Below, in pieces: positions 28,446 through 35,809 of a stretch of 64,000 nt of DNA (positions within the stretch are counted from its first letter, which is position 1; every line of letters starts with the position of its first letter). Location of the stretch: the NCBI GenBank assembly GCA_030425145.1, contig JAUHVK010000007.1:62001-126000 (forward strand), in the 5' to 3' direction. Origin of the DNA: Alphaproteobacteria bacterium. GTDB taxonomy: Bacteria; Pseudomonadota; Alphaproteobacteria; Rhodobacterales; Rhodobacteraceae. Below the pieces are notes generated by a model. The model was not told the DNA's origin, searched no databases, and saw nothing but the letters and a program-made list of their open reading frames with translations. The position numbers and the translations under genes are program-made.

Positions 28446-28943
28446 TCAACCCTGTTCGTTCTTACCGATGTTCCACTTGTATTCTTTGGGTGTCTCGCCG
28501 GAACCATCGTCTTTCTGCTTGGTGTAGGTCCACTTCACCTCTTCGAAGTTCAGGGTGACGTTCTCAGTCAAACGGTCTTCGCCACCGGAACCACCGGTGC
28601 TGACAGACGTCACGAGGACCTTCTTCATGTCGAACTTGATGTATTCCAGCGGCTTTTTACCCGCCTTCCGAACGATCAGATGGGCAGAGTCGAAGTGATC
28701 GCCGTTCGAGCACATCAGCATCAGGGTCGGGGACGATTCATCAACCCATTTCGTCACGCTGCAGTCCTGAAAGCTGGCCTTGCCCGAGCCGCCGCCGCCG
28801 CCCACATGGAACGAACCGGATTGGCTCATGCCCCACGACCAAGCCAAGACGTCGATACCGCCTTCTCCGGAGTACTTGGCATCCTTGGTTTCACCCTTGG
28901 CGCCTGCCCCTCCTTTGAGCAACAGAAACATGTCAACAGCCAT
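28446..28943 (-). CDS. hcp: T6SS tube protein Hcp (TssD)
   Basis: A 165-residue Hcp: MAVDMFLLLKGG at the start, a middle part with IDVLAWSWGMSQSG, and YIKFDMKKVLVTSVSTGGSGG near the end. Hcp hexamers stack into the inner tube that is fired from the cell and can carry effectors. The ATG has a strong AGGAG site. The 86 bases before it hold two hairpins (see separate entries), fitting the need for far more Hcp than its neighbours. Confidence 0.95.
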   Translation of the reverse strand: MAVDMFLLLKGGAGAKGETKDAKYSGEGGIDVLAWSWGMSQSGSFHVGGGGGSGKASFQDCSVTKWVDESSPTLMLMCSNGDHFDSAHLIVRKAGKKPLEYIKFDMKKVLVTSVSTGGSGGEDRLTENVTLNFEEVKWTYTKQKDDGSGETPKEYKWNIGKNEQG

Positions 28944-28966
28944 GGTATTTCTCCTTTCTTATGATG

Positions 28967-28981
28967 TGCGGGTCGCCCGCA
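28967..28981 (-). terminator. short hairpin in the hcp leader
   Basis: TGCGGG (28967-28972) and CCCGCA (28976-28981) form a 6-bp stem with a 3-base loop, just ahead of the hcp ribosome site. There is no T-run, so a role in mRNA end protection or processing is more likely than termination. Confidence 0.4.
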
Positions 28982-28998
28982 ATTGTACAAAATTTGTG

Positions 28999-29020
28999 CC
29001 GCAGCGATCGCCCGCTGCGG
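28999..29020 (-). terminator. hairpin between tssC and hcp
   Basis: CCGCAGCG (28999-29006) and CGCTGCGG (29013-29020) form a perfect 8-bp stem with a 6-base loop right after the tssC stop codon. On the minus strand only a weak AT-rich stretch follows, so it may protect the upstream or downstream mRNA end or act as a partial terminator. Confidence 0.5.
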
Positions 29021-29029
29021 CCAATCGAT

Positions 29030-30523
29030 TTATTGCTTTTCAGAAGGCAGTTTCGAAACAAGCCGCAGCGAAACAGAAAGGCCTTCAAGCTGGTAATGCG
29101 GCCGAAGAAAAAATTGTGATTTGTAGTAACCGGGGTTTTCCGGATCTGCCTGAACTTGGACCTCTGCCGCGGCAAGCGGCTTTTCGGCCTTGGTCCTTTC
29201 GCTGGACGATTCCGGAGAGCCGTCAACGTACTGCTTGATCCAGTCGTTCAGCCAACGCTCCATATCCGAGCGTTCTTTGAACGAGCCGATTTTGTCCCGA
29301 ACCATACACTTGAGGTAATGGGCAAATCGGCAAGTCGCGAATAGATACGGAAGACGCGCGCCGAGATTGGCATTTGCCGTCGCATCCGGGTCTTCATAGA
29401 CAGCCGGCTTGTGAAGCGATTGCGCACCGATGAACGACGCCTGATCGGTGTTCTTCCGATGCAGAAGCGGCATCAGTCCTGCCTTGGCCAGTTCGGCCTC
29501 GCGCCGGTCGCCGATCGTCACTTCAGTGGGGCACTTCATGTCCACTCCGCCATCGTCGGTCGGGAAGGTATGGGTCGGCAGATTTTCAATCGTGCCGCCG
29601 GATTCCACACCACGGATGCGGCTGCACCAGCCATATTCCTTGAACGACCGGTTGATGTTGAACGCCATGCCATAGGCTGCGTTCACCCAGGCGAACTTGC
29701 TCGAGTCACCGTCGCCGGTTTCTTCTTCAAAGGCGAACTCTTCGACCGGGTTCGACTTGGCACCGTAAGGCTGGCGGCCGAGGAACTTCGGCATCGCGAG
29801 GCCGATATACTTGCTGTCCTCGCTGTCACGCAGGCTGCGCCATCCGGCATATTCCGGCGTCTGGAAGATCTTGGTCAGATCGCGCGGGTTTGCCAGTTCG
29901 CTCCAGCTCTCGAAGTTCATCAACGACGGCGCAGCGGCCGAAATGAACGGCGCGTGTGCGGCGGCACCGATCTTGGCCATTTCGCCCAGCAGTTCCACGT
30001 CGGGGGGTGTGTGGTCGAAATAGTAGTCACCAACGAGGCAGCCATAAGGCTCGCCCCCGATCTGGTCGTATTCCTCGCCGTAGAGCTTCTTGAAGATCGG
30101 TGACTGATCCCAAGCGGTGCCCTTGAATTTGCGCACCGTCTTATGAAGATCCTTCTTCGAGATATTGAGGACCCGGATCTTCAGCATCTCGTCGGTTTCA
30201 GTGTTGTTCACGAGGAAATGCAGACCTCGCCATGCACTTTCGAGTTGCTGGTATTCCTCGTGGTGAATGATGAGATTGATCTGCTCAGACAGCTTGCGGT
30301 CGATTTCCGCGACCATCGACTCGAGCGACAGCAGAACGTCCTCGGAGATCAGGCTCGCATTCGCAAGCGCCTGCTGTGCAAGTGTCTGAACCGCGGTTTC
30401 GACCGCCGTTTTTGCAGAATCCGTGCGTGGCTTGAATTCCTTTTGCAGTAAACTGGCAAAGTCGGATTCAGAGGTCTCTGTTGCACCACCTTCGACCTGC
30501 GCTTCTGTTGCTTGTTCCGCCAT
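29030..30523 (-). CDS. tssC: T6SS sheath protein TssC (VipB)
   Basis: A 497-residue large sheath subunit. The family blocks YQQLESAWRGLHFLV (about 95-109), PIFKKLYGEEYDQIGGEPY (about 143-161), WRSLRDSEDSKYIGLA and AYGMAFNINRSF are clear. TssC pairs with TssB to form the contractile sheath around the Hcp tube. It starts 3 bases after tssB stops, which is usual for these two. Length is normal. Confidence 0.96.
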   Translation of the reverse strand: MAEQATEAQVEGGATETSESDFASLLQKEFKPRTDSAKTAVETAVQTLAQQALANASLISEDVLLSLESMVAEIDRKLSEQINLIIHHEEYQQLESAWRGLHFLVNNTETDEMLKIRVLNISKKDLHKTVRKFKGTAWDQSPIFKKLYGEEYDQIGGEPYGCLVGDYYFDHTPPDVELLGEMAKIGAAAHAPFISAAAPSLMNFESWSELANPRDLTKIFQTPEYAGWRSLRDSEDSKYIGLAMPKFLGRQPYGAKSNPVEEFAFEEETGDGDSSKFAWVNAAYGMAFNINRSFKEYGWCSRIRGVESGGTIENLPTHTFPTDDGGVDMKCPTEVTIGDRREAELAKAGLMPLLHRKNTDQASFIGAQSLHKPAVYEDPDATANANLGARLPYLFATCRFAHYLKCMVRDKIGSFKERSDMERWLNDWIKQYVDGSPESSSERTKAEKPLAAAEVQVQADPENPGYYKSQFFLRPHYQLEGLSVSLRLVSKLPSEKQ

Positions 30524-30526
30524 GTG

Positions 30527-31048
30527 TTAACCCTCATCCTTTGCGGCGTCATCGTCATCGCTCGGTGCCGCCTGAGCCGCGAGTGACTTGAGAAGCGCCG
30601 GATCATTCATTGTCTTGGCGATCAGTTCTTCCGCGCCGGGCTTGCCATCCATGTAGGTCATGAGGTTGGACAGCTCGTTGCGCGCCTCCATGAGTTTACG
30701 CAGTGGCTCGACCTGTTTTGCGATGGCACCAGGGGAAAAATCGTCCATGCTCTCGAAGCTGATATCGACCGATAGATTGCCTTCGCCGGTGAGTGTATTC
30801 GGCACGGAAAACGCGGCGCGGGGTTTCATCGCCTTCATCCGGTCGTCGAAATTGTCGACATCGATTTCAAGAAACTTGCGATCGGCAATATTGGGTTGTT
30901 CGACTTCTGACTTGCCGGCGAGGTCGGACATGACCCCCATCACGAACGGCAACTGCACCTTCTTCTGCGAGCCGTACAGTTCCACATCATACTCGATCTG
31001 AACCCTCGGCGCTCGGTTTCGCGCAATGAATTTCTGTGAACTGGACAT
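30527..31048 (-). CDS. tssB: T6SS sheath protein TssB (VipA)
   Basis: A 173-residue small sheath subunit: SSQKFIARNRAPRVQIEYDV near the N-terminus, KVQLPFVMGVMSDLAG after it, then FLEIDVDNFDDRMKAMKPR. TssB carries the segment that ClpV recognises after contraction. The tail is acidic (SDDDDAAKDEG). It lies 75 bases after tssA; that gap holds a GGCGCC-centred inverted repeat but no clear terminator. Confidence 0.96.
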   Translation of the reverse strand: MSSSQKFIARNRAPRVQIEYDVELYGSQKKVQLPFVMGVMSDLAGKSEVEQPNIADRKFLEIDVDNFDDRMKAMKPRAAFSVPNTLTGEGNLSVDISFESMDDFSPGAIAKQVEPLRKLMEARNELSNLMTYMDGKPGAEELIAKTMNDPALLKSLAAQAAPSDDDDAAKDEG

Positions 31049-31123
31049 AAATTTTCCCCATCTGTTGTTCGCGTTTTTTTAACTTCACGTCCCGAAAGCG
31101 CCTCGCGATGCGGCGCCGCAACA

Positions 31124-32179
31124 TCACCAATCGCTGGATGAGCTTTCAGACGCTTCAGTCGGTATTTCTTCTTCGGCAACTCCTCCGATGAGCCGAACAT
31201 TTGCTGCACCCTCTGGCGCAATATCTTTAATGATCTCCATAAATTCAGCGCCAACCAATCGCTTGGCACGTTTCAAGAGAATGGGCAGCGGACTCGAGGG
31301 CTCGTGCCGGGAATAGTAGTCAATGATCCGATCAAGGGCGGCTGTGACGTCGGATCGTGTTTCGATCGATCCGGGAACACCACCGCCCCGCGAAACTGGC
31401 CGACTGACGCCTTCTTCAGCAGGCGCGTCGTCCGTCTCGGCTTCGGGTTCATCGGTCTTCACGTGTTTCGCCAGAAGCTTGACGATCTTGCCCAATAGCT
31501 TCTGCAGCTCTTCCAGTGACGGGCCATATCCCGGCGTTTTCTCAAGAAACACCGCATCAATAGCGTTCACATCATCCAAGGCAGACTTCGCTGCTGCGTG
31601 ATATGCTTCAAGTTCTTCATCAGCCGTGTCAGTGAAAGCCGCCTCGATCTCACTCGAAGACATCGGCGTATCGTCGGGGCCGGGTTCAGCTTCGCCGTTG
31701 AGTATGTCGATATCGCGCAGCGTGACACGCCCCATCACCCGGCTGTTCGTCAACCGCGCAGCCGTACGAAGCCCGCGCAGCACGGTCGAACGACCTGCAA
31801 GCCCGGTCACCGCATTGATCCGCATCATCGGATCGTCGTCGTCATCCTCGTCCAACTGCGGATGACACGTGTCCCAATACTCCTCAAGACAACCCCGGAT
31901 GTAGGCAGTCATGCCGGCAAAGCCTTCCAGACCGTTCAGACGCACCTCTGCATCGGCGAGATACACGGCGGCACGGATATCGTTGCTCCGCTCCAGAATG
32001 ACACGGGCCTTGCTGGCAAGGTCTTTGTAGTCGGGATCACTGCCTTCCATGATCTCCGCGCCGGCCTGCCGCTCTTCCTCGGGCTGTGCAGCCAGCTCCA
32101 TAGCGATGAAATCTGGATCGTACTCCAAATTCTCGCCACTGGGCGCATCTTCACCGTGAGTTTTAAGCATATTCGACAC
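31124..32179 (-). CDS. tssA: T6SS cap protein TssA
   Basis: A 351-residue TssA with an ImpA_N region: GENLEYDPDFIAMELAAQPE near residues 16-35, then DYKDLASKARVILERSNDIR. The C-terminal part is short with an AALDRIIDYYSRHEPSSP segment. TssA primes and caps tail-sheath polymerisation. It is the first gene of the minus-strand T6SS run, so the main promoter is expected in the 220 bases upstream. The start may be GTG 32179 (chosen, with GAAGG upstream) or ATG 32170. Confidence 0.9.
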   Translation of the reverse strand: MSNMLKTHGEDAPSGENLEYDPDFIAMELAAQPEEERQAGAEIMEGSDPDYKDLASKARVILERSNDIRAAVYLADAEVRLNGLEGFAGMTAYIRGCLEEYWDTCHPQLDEDDDDDPMMRINAVTGLAGRSTVLRGLRTAARLTNSRVMGRVTLRDIDILNGEAEPGPDDTPMSSSEIEAAFTDTADEELEAYHAAAKSALDDVNAIDAVFLEKTPGYGPSLEELQKLLGKIVKLLAKHVKTDEPEAETDDAPAEEGVSRPVSRGGGVPGSIETRSDVTAALDRIIDYYSRHEPSSPLPILLKRAKRLVGAEFMEIIKDIAPEGAANVRLIGGVAEEEIPTEASESSSSDW

Positions 32180-32399
32180 GTAGGCAGCCTTCGCTTGGAG
32201 TAATAAAAAAATATTAAACGCCCAAATTTGGGAACAAAAAGTATCTAAAGGTTATCAAGTCTTTGTGAAAAATCCAGCATTAGAATGTGACCTTAGGTAA
32301 ATTTCTTCTGCGTCGCCCCCCACCGCTCGTTGGCCCTGAACGAACCAAGTTCGCCCGTCATTCACGTGGCGACGTGAGCTAAACTCAAACGGTTTTTCC
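32180..32399. other. AT-rich gap upstream of tssA
   Basis: This gap lies between the methyltransferase gene and tssA, both on the minus strand. It is clearly AT-richer than the coding DNA around it and should hold the main T6SS promoter, but I cannot name a -35/-10 pair with confidence. An inverted repeat TCACGT-GGCG-ACGTGA (32362-32377) lies near the methyltransferase end, and a CGGTTT/AAACCG repeat (32390-32407) spans that gene's stop. Confidence 0.4.
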
Positions 32400-33524
32400 T
32401 CAAACCGGCTGCACATAACGTTCGATGTCGTAGCCCGATTGACGCGACGCCGTGAGCAATGGCGTCCAGATCGTCGGCACGCGTTCTTCTTCGGCATGTA
32501 CAACGGCTACGCCGGTTTGTTCGGCTCTCCGACGCCAGTAATCGGCCTTTTTCTGAGATGTTTTGGCCATGTAGACCGCACCCGCGACGCGGCCACAGCC
32601 GAGGTCTTCATACCGACAGTCAAATCCGCTGTAGGGCGCGATCAAGAGCGTGCCGGGCGCAGCCAAGTCGACAATGCGCCGCTCCATCTCGATGATCTTG
32701 TCCTGATCGCGGATCGGACGATAGAAATAGATGACTTCGTAATCCGAATACCCGTCAAAGGTCAGCGCATCCGCTTGAAATGCGTTGGCTGAATGAGCAT
32801 TTGCCCGCTCCAGCAGCCCCCTTGCAGTGTCGATGTAGGATTGCTGAAAATCTAACCCATCCGCGTCCTTAAAATACCGAAGCGCGGCCAGAACCTTGAG
32901 CCCGCCGCCGCAACCGACGTCGAGAAACCGCATCTCAGCCGTCTGCTCCTTGGCGAGCAAAACCCGGTAGGCTGCATGCAAGTGTTTGTGAAATTCGCTG
33001 TTCGGCAGCGCGATGTCGGGAAAACACCCGCTGTCATACGCGTCTGTAGACTGCCTTTCCTGATTGAGTATGGCGTGTAACCAATCGAAGACATCATCGC
33101 TTGCACCGACTTGCGCCTTATCCATCGCACTTTGGCGTTTCTCATAAAGCGGCACGCGTTTCTTCCGCGCGGCGACCTGCGCATGCACCATGTCGCGCAT
33201 GAGGCTCCATTGGTTCAACTCCACACGAAAGAGATTGCATCGTGCGTTGGCAACACCCCACTCCCGTCGCAGATCGATCAGTTCGGCATGATCCGACACG
33301 GATGCCTCATGGTTTACGCGGCTGGCATTGATACGAAGAAGCAACGACGCGTAGTTACGAACCCATGCTTCGATCTGCGCGCAGAGGGATTCGACTTTCT
33401 GGCTGTTCATCCGGTCCCGCAGCGCCATCTCTTTGGCGACGACGTTGACGGTGTTGCACAGTTCCTCACGGAAAGACTGCACCTCTTCTATCACATCTCT
33501 TGGGCTTTTGACCGCATCAAGCAT
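32400..33524 (-). CDS. class I SAM-dependent methyltransferase with long N-terminal helical region
   Basis: A 374-residue protein. The first 190 or so residues look helical and charged and show no family I know. From about residue 198 a class I methyltransferase fold begins: FLDVGCGGGLKVL (motif I), then LDFQQSYIDTARG, an AFQADAL stretch and IYFYRPIRD (motif IV region). The substrate is unknown. I chose ATG 33524, which has GGGGAG five bases upstream, over a TTG four codons earlier. It is the first minus-strand gene before tssA, 220 bases away; a T6SS role (for example modifying an effector) is possible but unproven. Confidence 0.75.
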   Translation of the reverse strand: MLDAVKSPRDVIEEVQSFREELCNTVNVVAKEMALRDRMNSQKVESLCAQIEAWVRNYASLLLRINASRVNHEASVSDHAELIDLRREWGVANARCNLFRVELNQWSLMRDMVHAQVAARKKRVPLYEKRQSAMDKAQVGASDDVFDWLHAILNQERQSTDAYDSGCFPDIALPNSEFHKHLHAAYRVLLAKEQTAEMRFLDVGCGGGLKVLAALRYFKDADGLDFQQSYIDTARGLLERANAHSANAFQADALTFDGYSDYEVIYFYRPIRDQDKIIEMERRIVDLAAPGTLLIAPYSGFDCRYEDLGCGRVAGAVYMAKTSQKKADYWRRRAEQTGVAVVHAEEERVPTIWTPLLTASRQSGYDIERYVQPV

Positions 33525-33899
33525 ATCACTCCCCAAAACAAAAATGACTTAGATTCAAAAACTTGCATCCCAAAAAAACGTCCTAGGTGAAAAATACAGT
33601 GCCCTAGACACAGTACCATCATTCCCTGCAAAACCGAGTCTGACAAACATTTTTTTCGGGTTGCACTGTCTTTGGCCCAGTTACGCATCCTCGCAGAACG
33701 GTTTCCAACCCGTGCTCAGGCTTGACCGAAACAAGGGTTTCGCGTTTCCTTACCTTTAGAAAATACTCTTGGTCTCAAAAGGCTTTTGCGCCGCAGTGGA
33801 CCAGGAAAGAGCTATTGAACGCGCGTTTTTCGTCAGCCTGCTGACCAAAACCAACGACATAATAACCTGACAAAATCAGGGATGTTTCGGGAGGACATA
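33525..33899. other. divergent intergenic region
   Basis: About 375 bases without a gene, AT-rich next to the methyltransferase start. It must hold promoters for the minus-strand methyltransferase gene and the plus-strand envelope operon that starts at 33900. I see no hairpin terminator, repeat or RNA gene in it, and no -35/-10 pair I would defend. Confidence 0.4.
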
Positions 33900-34322
33900 G
33901 TGAACAAAATCCTATCATGGCTGACCGCTATCACGGTCAGCGCGGCGGCATCGGTCGCCTCTGCGCAATCCGGGAACCTGTCGGTAGAACTCAACAAGTT
34001 CGAACCCGGTGACCCAGATGGATGCCAAGCCTATTTCCTGTTCCGCAATGGCACCGGCAAAAGCTTCGAAGGTTTCGAAATGAGCCTCGCCATTCTCGAT
34101 GGGAATGGCGTCATCGACCGCTTGCTGTCTATCGATGCCGCGCCTTTGCCCGTTCAGCGGACGACGCTCAAACTGTTTGCGATCCCCGAAATCGCCTGCA
34201 CCGATATTTCGGAAATCGTTCTACACGACATGCCGGTCTGCAAGCCTCAGAACGAAGACAACACAGATTGTTTCGCTTTCCTGGAACTGGGCAGCAAGAC
34301 CGACGCCGCGCTGGTGAAGTAA
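33900..34322 (+). CDS. small exported protein of unknown function
   Basis: A 140-residue protein with a signal peptide (first 23 or so residues, ending SVASAQ). The mature part has GDPDGCQAYFLFRNGTGKSF at about 33-52 and further Cys residues (IACTD, MPVCKP, TDCFAF), so disulfides are likely in the periplasm. I do not recognise the family. The start is GTG 33900: GGAGG sits five bases upstream, while an upstream in-frame ATG (33882) has no site. It is followed after 1 base by the ExbB/TolQ-like gene, so it belongs to that operon. Confidence 0.7.
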   Translation: MNKILSWLTAITVSAAASVASAQSGNLSVELNKFEPGDPDGCQAYFLFRNGTGKSFEGFEMSLAILDGNGVIDRLLSIDAAPLPVQRTTLKLFAIPEIACTDISEIVLHDMPVCKPQNEDNTDCFAFLELGSKTDAALVK

Positions 34323-34323
34323 G

Positions 34324-34947
34324 GTGACGGACGCATTTGCGAATATCGGAACTGGCGGTCCGATCATTCTTCTGCTCGTGGTGATGTCGGTCTTTTCGCT
34401 GGCTCTGATCGTTTACAAGATCATCCAACTGCTACCGGTTACCAAAGGCGGTGCCACCCGCGAGGCCGCGCTCGCCAGTTACGAAGCTGGCAATCGCGAA
34501 GAGGCGCAGCGCCAAGCGGCAAGCGGCTCTGCCCCGGCCGACCGGGTGCTGGCATTCGCCATCAAGGCGCTTGGCGATGGACGCTCCGGCGCACCATTGA
34601 TGACCGAGCTGATGCGGCGCGGAAGTGAAGAGCTGTCGCGCATGAACAGCCATATCCGTCTGCTGGAACTGATCGCCATGATCTCTCCGCTGCTTGGCTT
34701 GCTGGGGACCGTTCTTGGGATGATCCAATCGTTTCAGGAACTTGAGATGGCCGAAGGTGCCGCCAATGCCTCGGTACTGGCCGGAGGCATCTGGCAAGCC
34801 CTTTTGACCACCGCAGCCGGTTTGCTTGTCGCGATCCCTGCCGCCGTGGGGGCATCACTGCTCTCGGGGCGTGCTGAACGTGGCGCGCAATTGATCGAAG
34901 GTGCCATTGCACAACTGATGCTGATCGCGGATCAGCCGTCGAAATAG
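34324..34947 (+). CDS. MotA/TolQ/ExbB-type proton channel protein
   Basis: A 207-residue protein with three predicted membrane helices (about 13-33, 112-134, 155-178). The family core is clear: IRLLELIAMISPLLGLLGTV and GIWQALLTTAAGLLVAIPA. Such proteins pair with ExbD/TolR subunits and use the proton gradient to move a periplasmic partner. Two ExbD-like genes and a TonB-like gene follow at once. The start is GTG, one base after the upstream stop. The partner set differs from the standard Tol-Pal and TonB systems, so I give no gene symbol. Confidence 0.9.
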   Translation: MTDAFANIGTGGPIILLLVVMSVFSLALIVYKIIQLLPVTKGGATREAALASYEAGNREEAQRQAASGSAPADRVLAFAIKALGDGRSGAPLMTELMRRGSEELSRMNSHIRLLELIAMISPLLGLLGTVLGMIQSFQELEMAEGAANASVLAGGIWQALLTTAAGLLVAIPAAVGASLLSGRAERGAQLIEGAIAQLMLIADQPSK

Positions 34948-34955
34948 GGGCAGCC

Positions 34956-35396
34956 ATGCACGACCCCAGCACGTTGACACTCTCACGTCCAAAACCGCCC
35001 AAGGCACTGATTTCTTTGGTGCCGATGATAGACGTGATGCTGATCCTGCTGGTGTTCTTCATGGTAACGTCGACCTACCTCAACCTCGACATGATCCCGG
35101 CAGTGCAACGCGCCGATGACCCGGGCAACGCAGCGCCTCAGGCCGCCGAGACACCGGGGACACCCCTGATGATCCGGATCGGTGCCGATGGCATCCCGAC
35201 CGTGCGTGGTGCCGGGCTGAACACATCAGAGCTCGAAGCGCTGTTTCTCGACCGTCTGCAAAGCACACCAGCGTTTCAGCTGCTGGTCCTGCCCTCCGGG
35301 GCCGCCGACATGCAGGCACTGGTGTCTGTGATGGACGTCGCCACCCGTGCGGGTGTGACCAACCTGCGGGTGGTCCGGCTGGAGGTGGCGGAATGA
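34956..35396 (+). CDS. ExbD/TolR-type protein 1
   Basis: A 146-residue protein with one membrane helix (about 21-41) and the family motif LVPMIDVMLILLVFFMV, whose Asp (residue 27) is the proton-carrying residue in ExbD/TolR. The periplasmic part is a small alpha/beta domain (TPLMIRIGADGIPTV). It follows the ExbB-like gene by 8 bases and overlaps the second ExbD-like gene by 4 bases. Confidence 0.9.
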   Translation: MHDPSTLTLSRPKPPKALISLVPMIDVMLILLVFFMVTSTYLNLDMIPAVQRADDPGNAAPQAAETPGTPLMIRIGADGIPTVRGAGLNTSELEALFLDRLQSTPAFQLLVLPSGAADMQALVSVMDVATRAGVTNLRVVRLEVAE

Positions 35397-35809
35397 AACT
35401 GTCGCGCCCGATCACAAAGCAACCGGCCGAAACGATTGTCGCCTTGATCGACGTCGTGTTTTTTCTGCTGGTCTTCTTCATGCTGATCGGGCGCATGGAC
35501 GCCACCGCCCCTTTCGACGTCAGTCCACCCACAGCTCAGACCGGGGCTGACATGCCGTCGGGTGGGATCACGGTGTCCGTCTCGGCAACAGGTGATCTGG
35601 CCGTCGACGGCGTTTCTATGGCTGAGCCCGACCTGAACACAGCGGTGGCCGCGCGTCTGTCTGGTACCTCGGAAACGCTGGTGCGGATCAATGCGCACCG
35701 AGCCACCGAGTTGCGGCACGTTCTACCGCTGGTGAGCCGGATCGAAGAACTTGGGGCGCAGGAGGTCGTGCTGGTGGTCACCCCAGAAACCGCACCGCCG
35801 GCCCAATGA
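35393..35809 (+). CDS. ExbD/TolR-type protein 2
   Basis: A 138-residue paralogue of the preceding protein. The motif is TIVALIDVVFFLLVFFML with the proton-site Asp at about residue 19, then a periplasmic domain (ITVSVSATGDLAVDG). Two different ExbD-type subunits next to one ExbB-type channel allow a mixed dimer. It overlaps its neighbours by 4 bases on both sides (ATGA), so stoichiometric production is likely. Confidence 0.9.
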   Translation: MKLSRPITKQPAETIVALIDVVFFLLVFFMLIGRMDATAPFDVSPPTAQTGADMPSGGITVSVSATGDLAVDGVSMAEPDLNTAVAARLSGTSETLVRINAHRATELRHVLPLVSRIEELGAQEVVLVVTPETAPPAQ

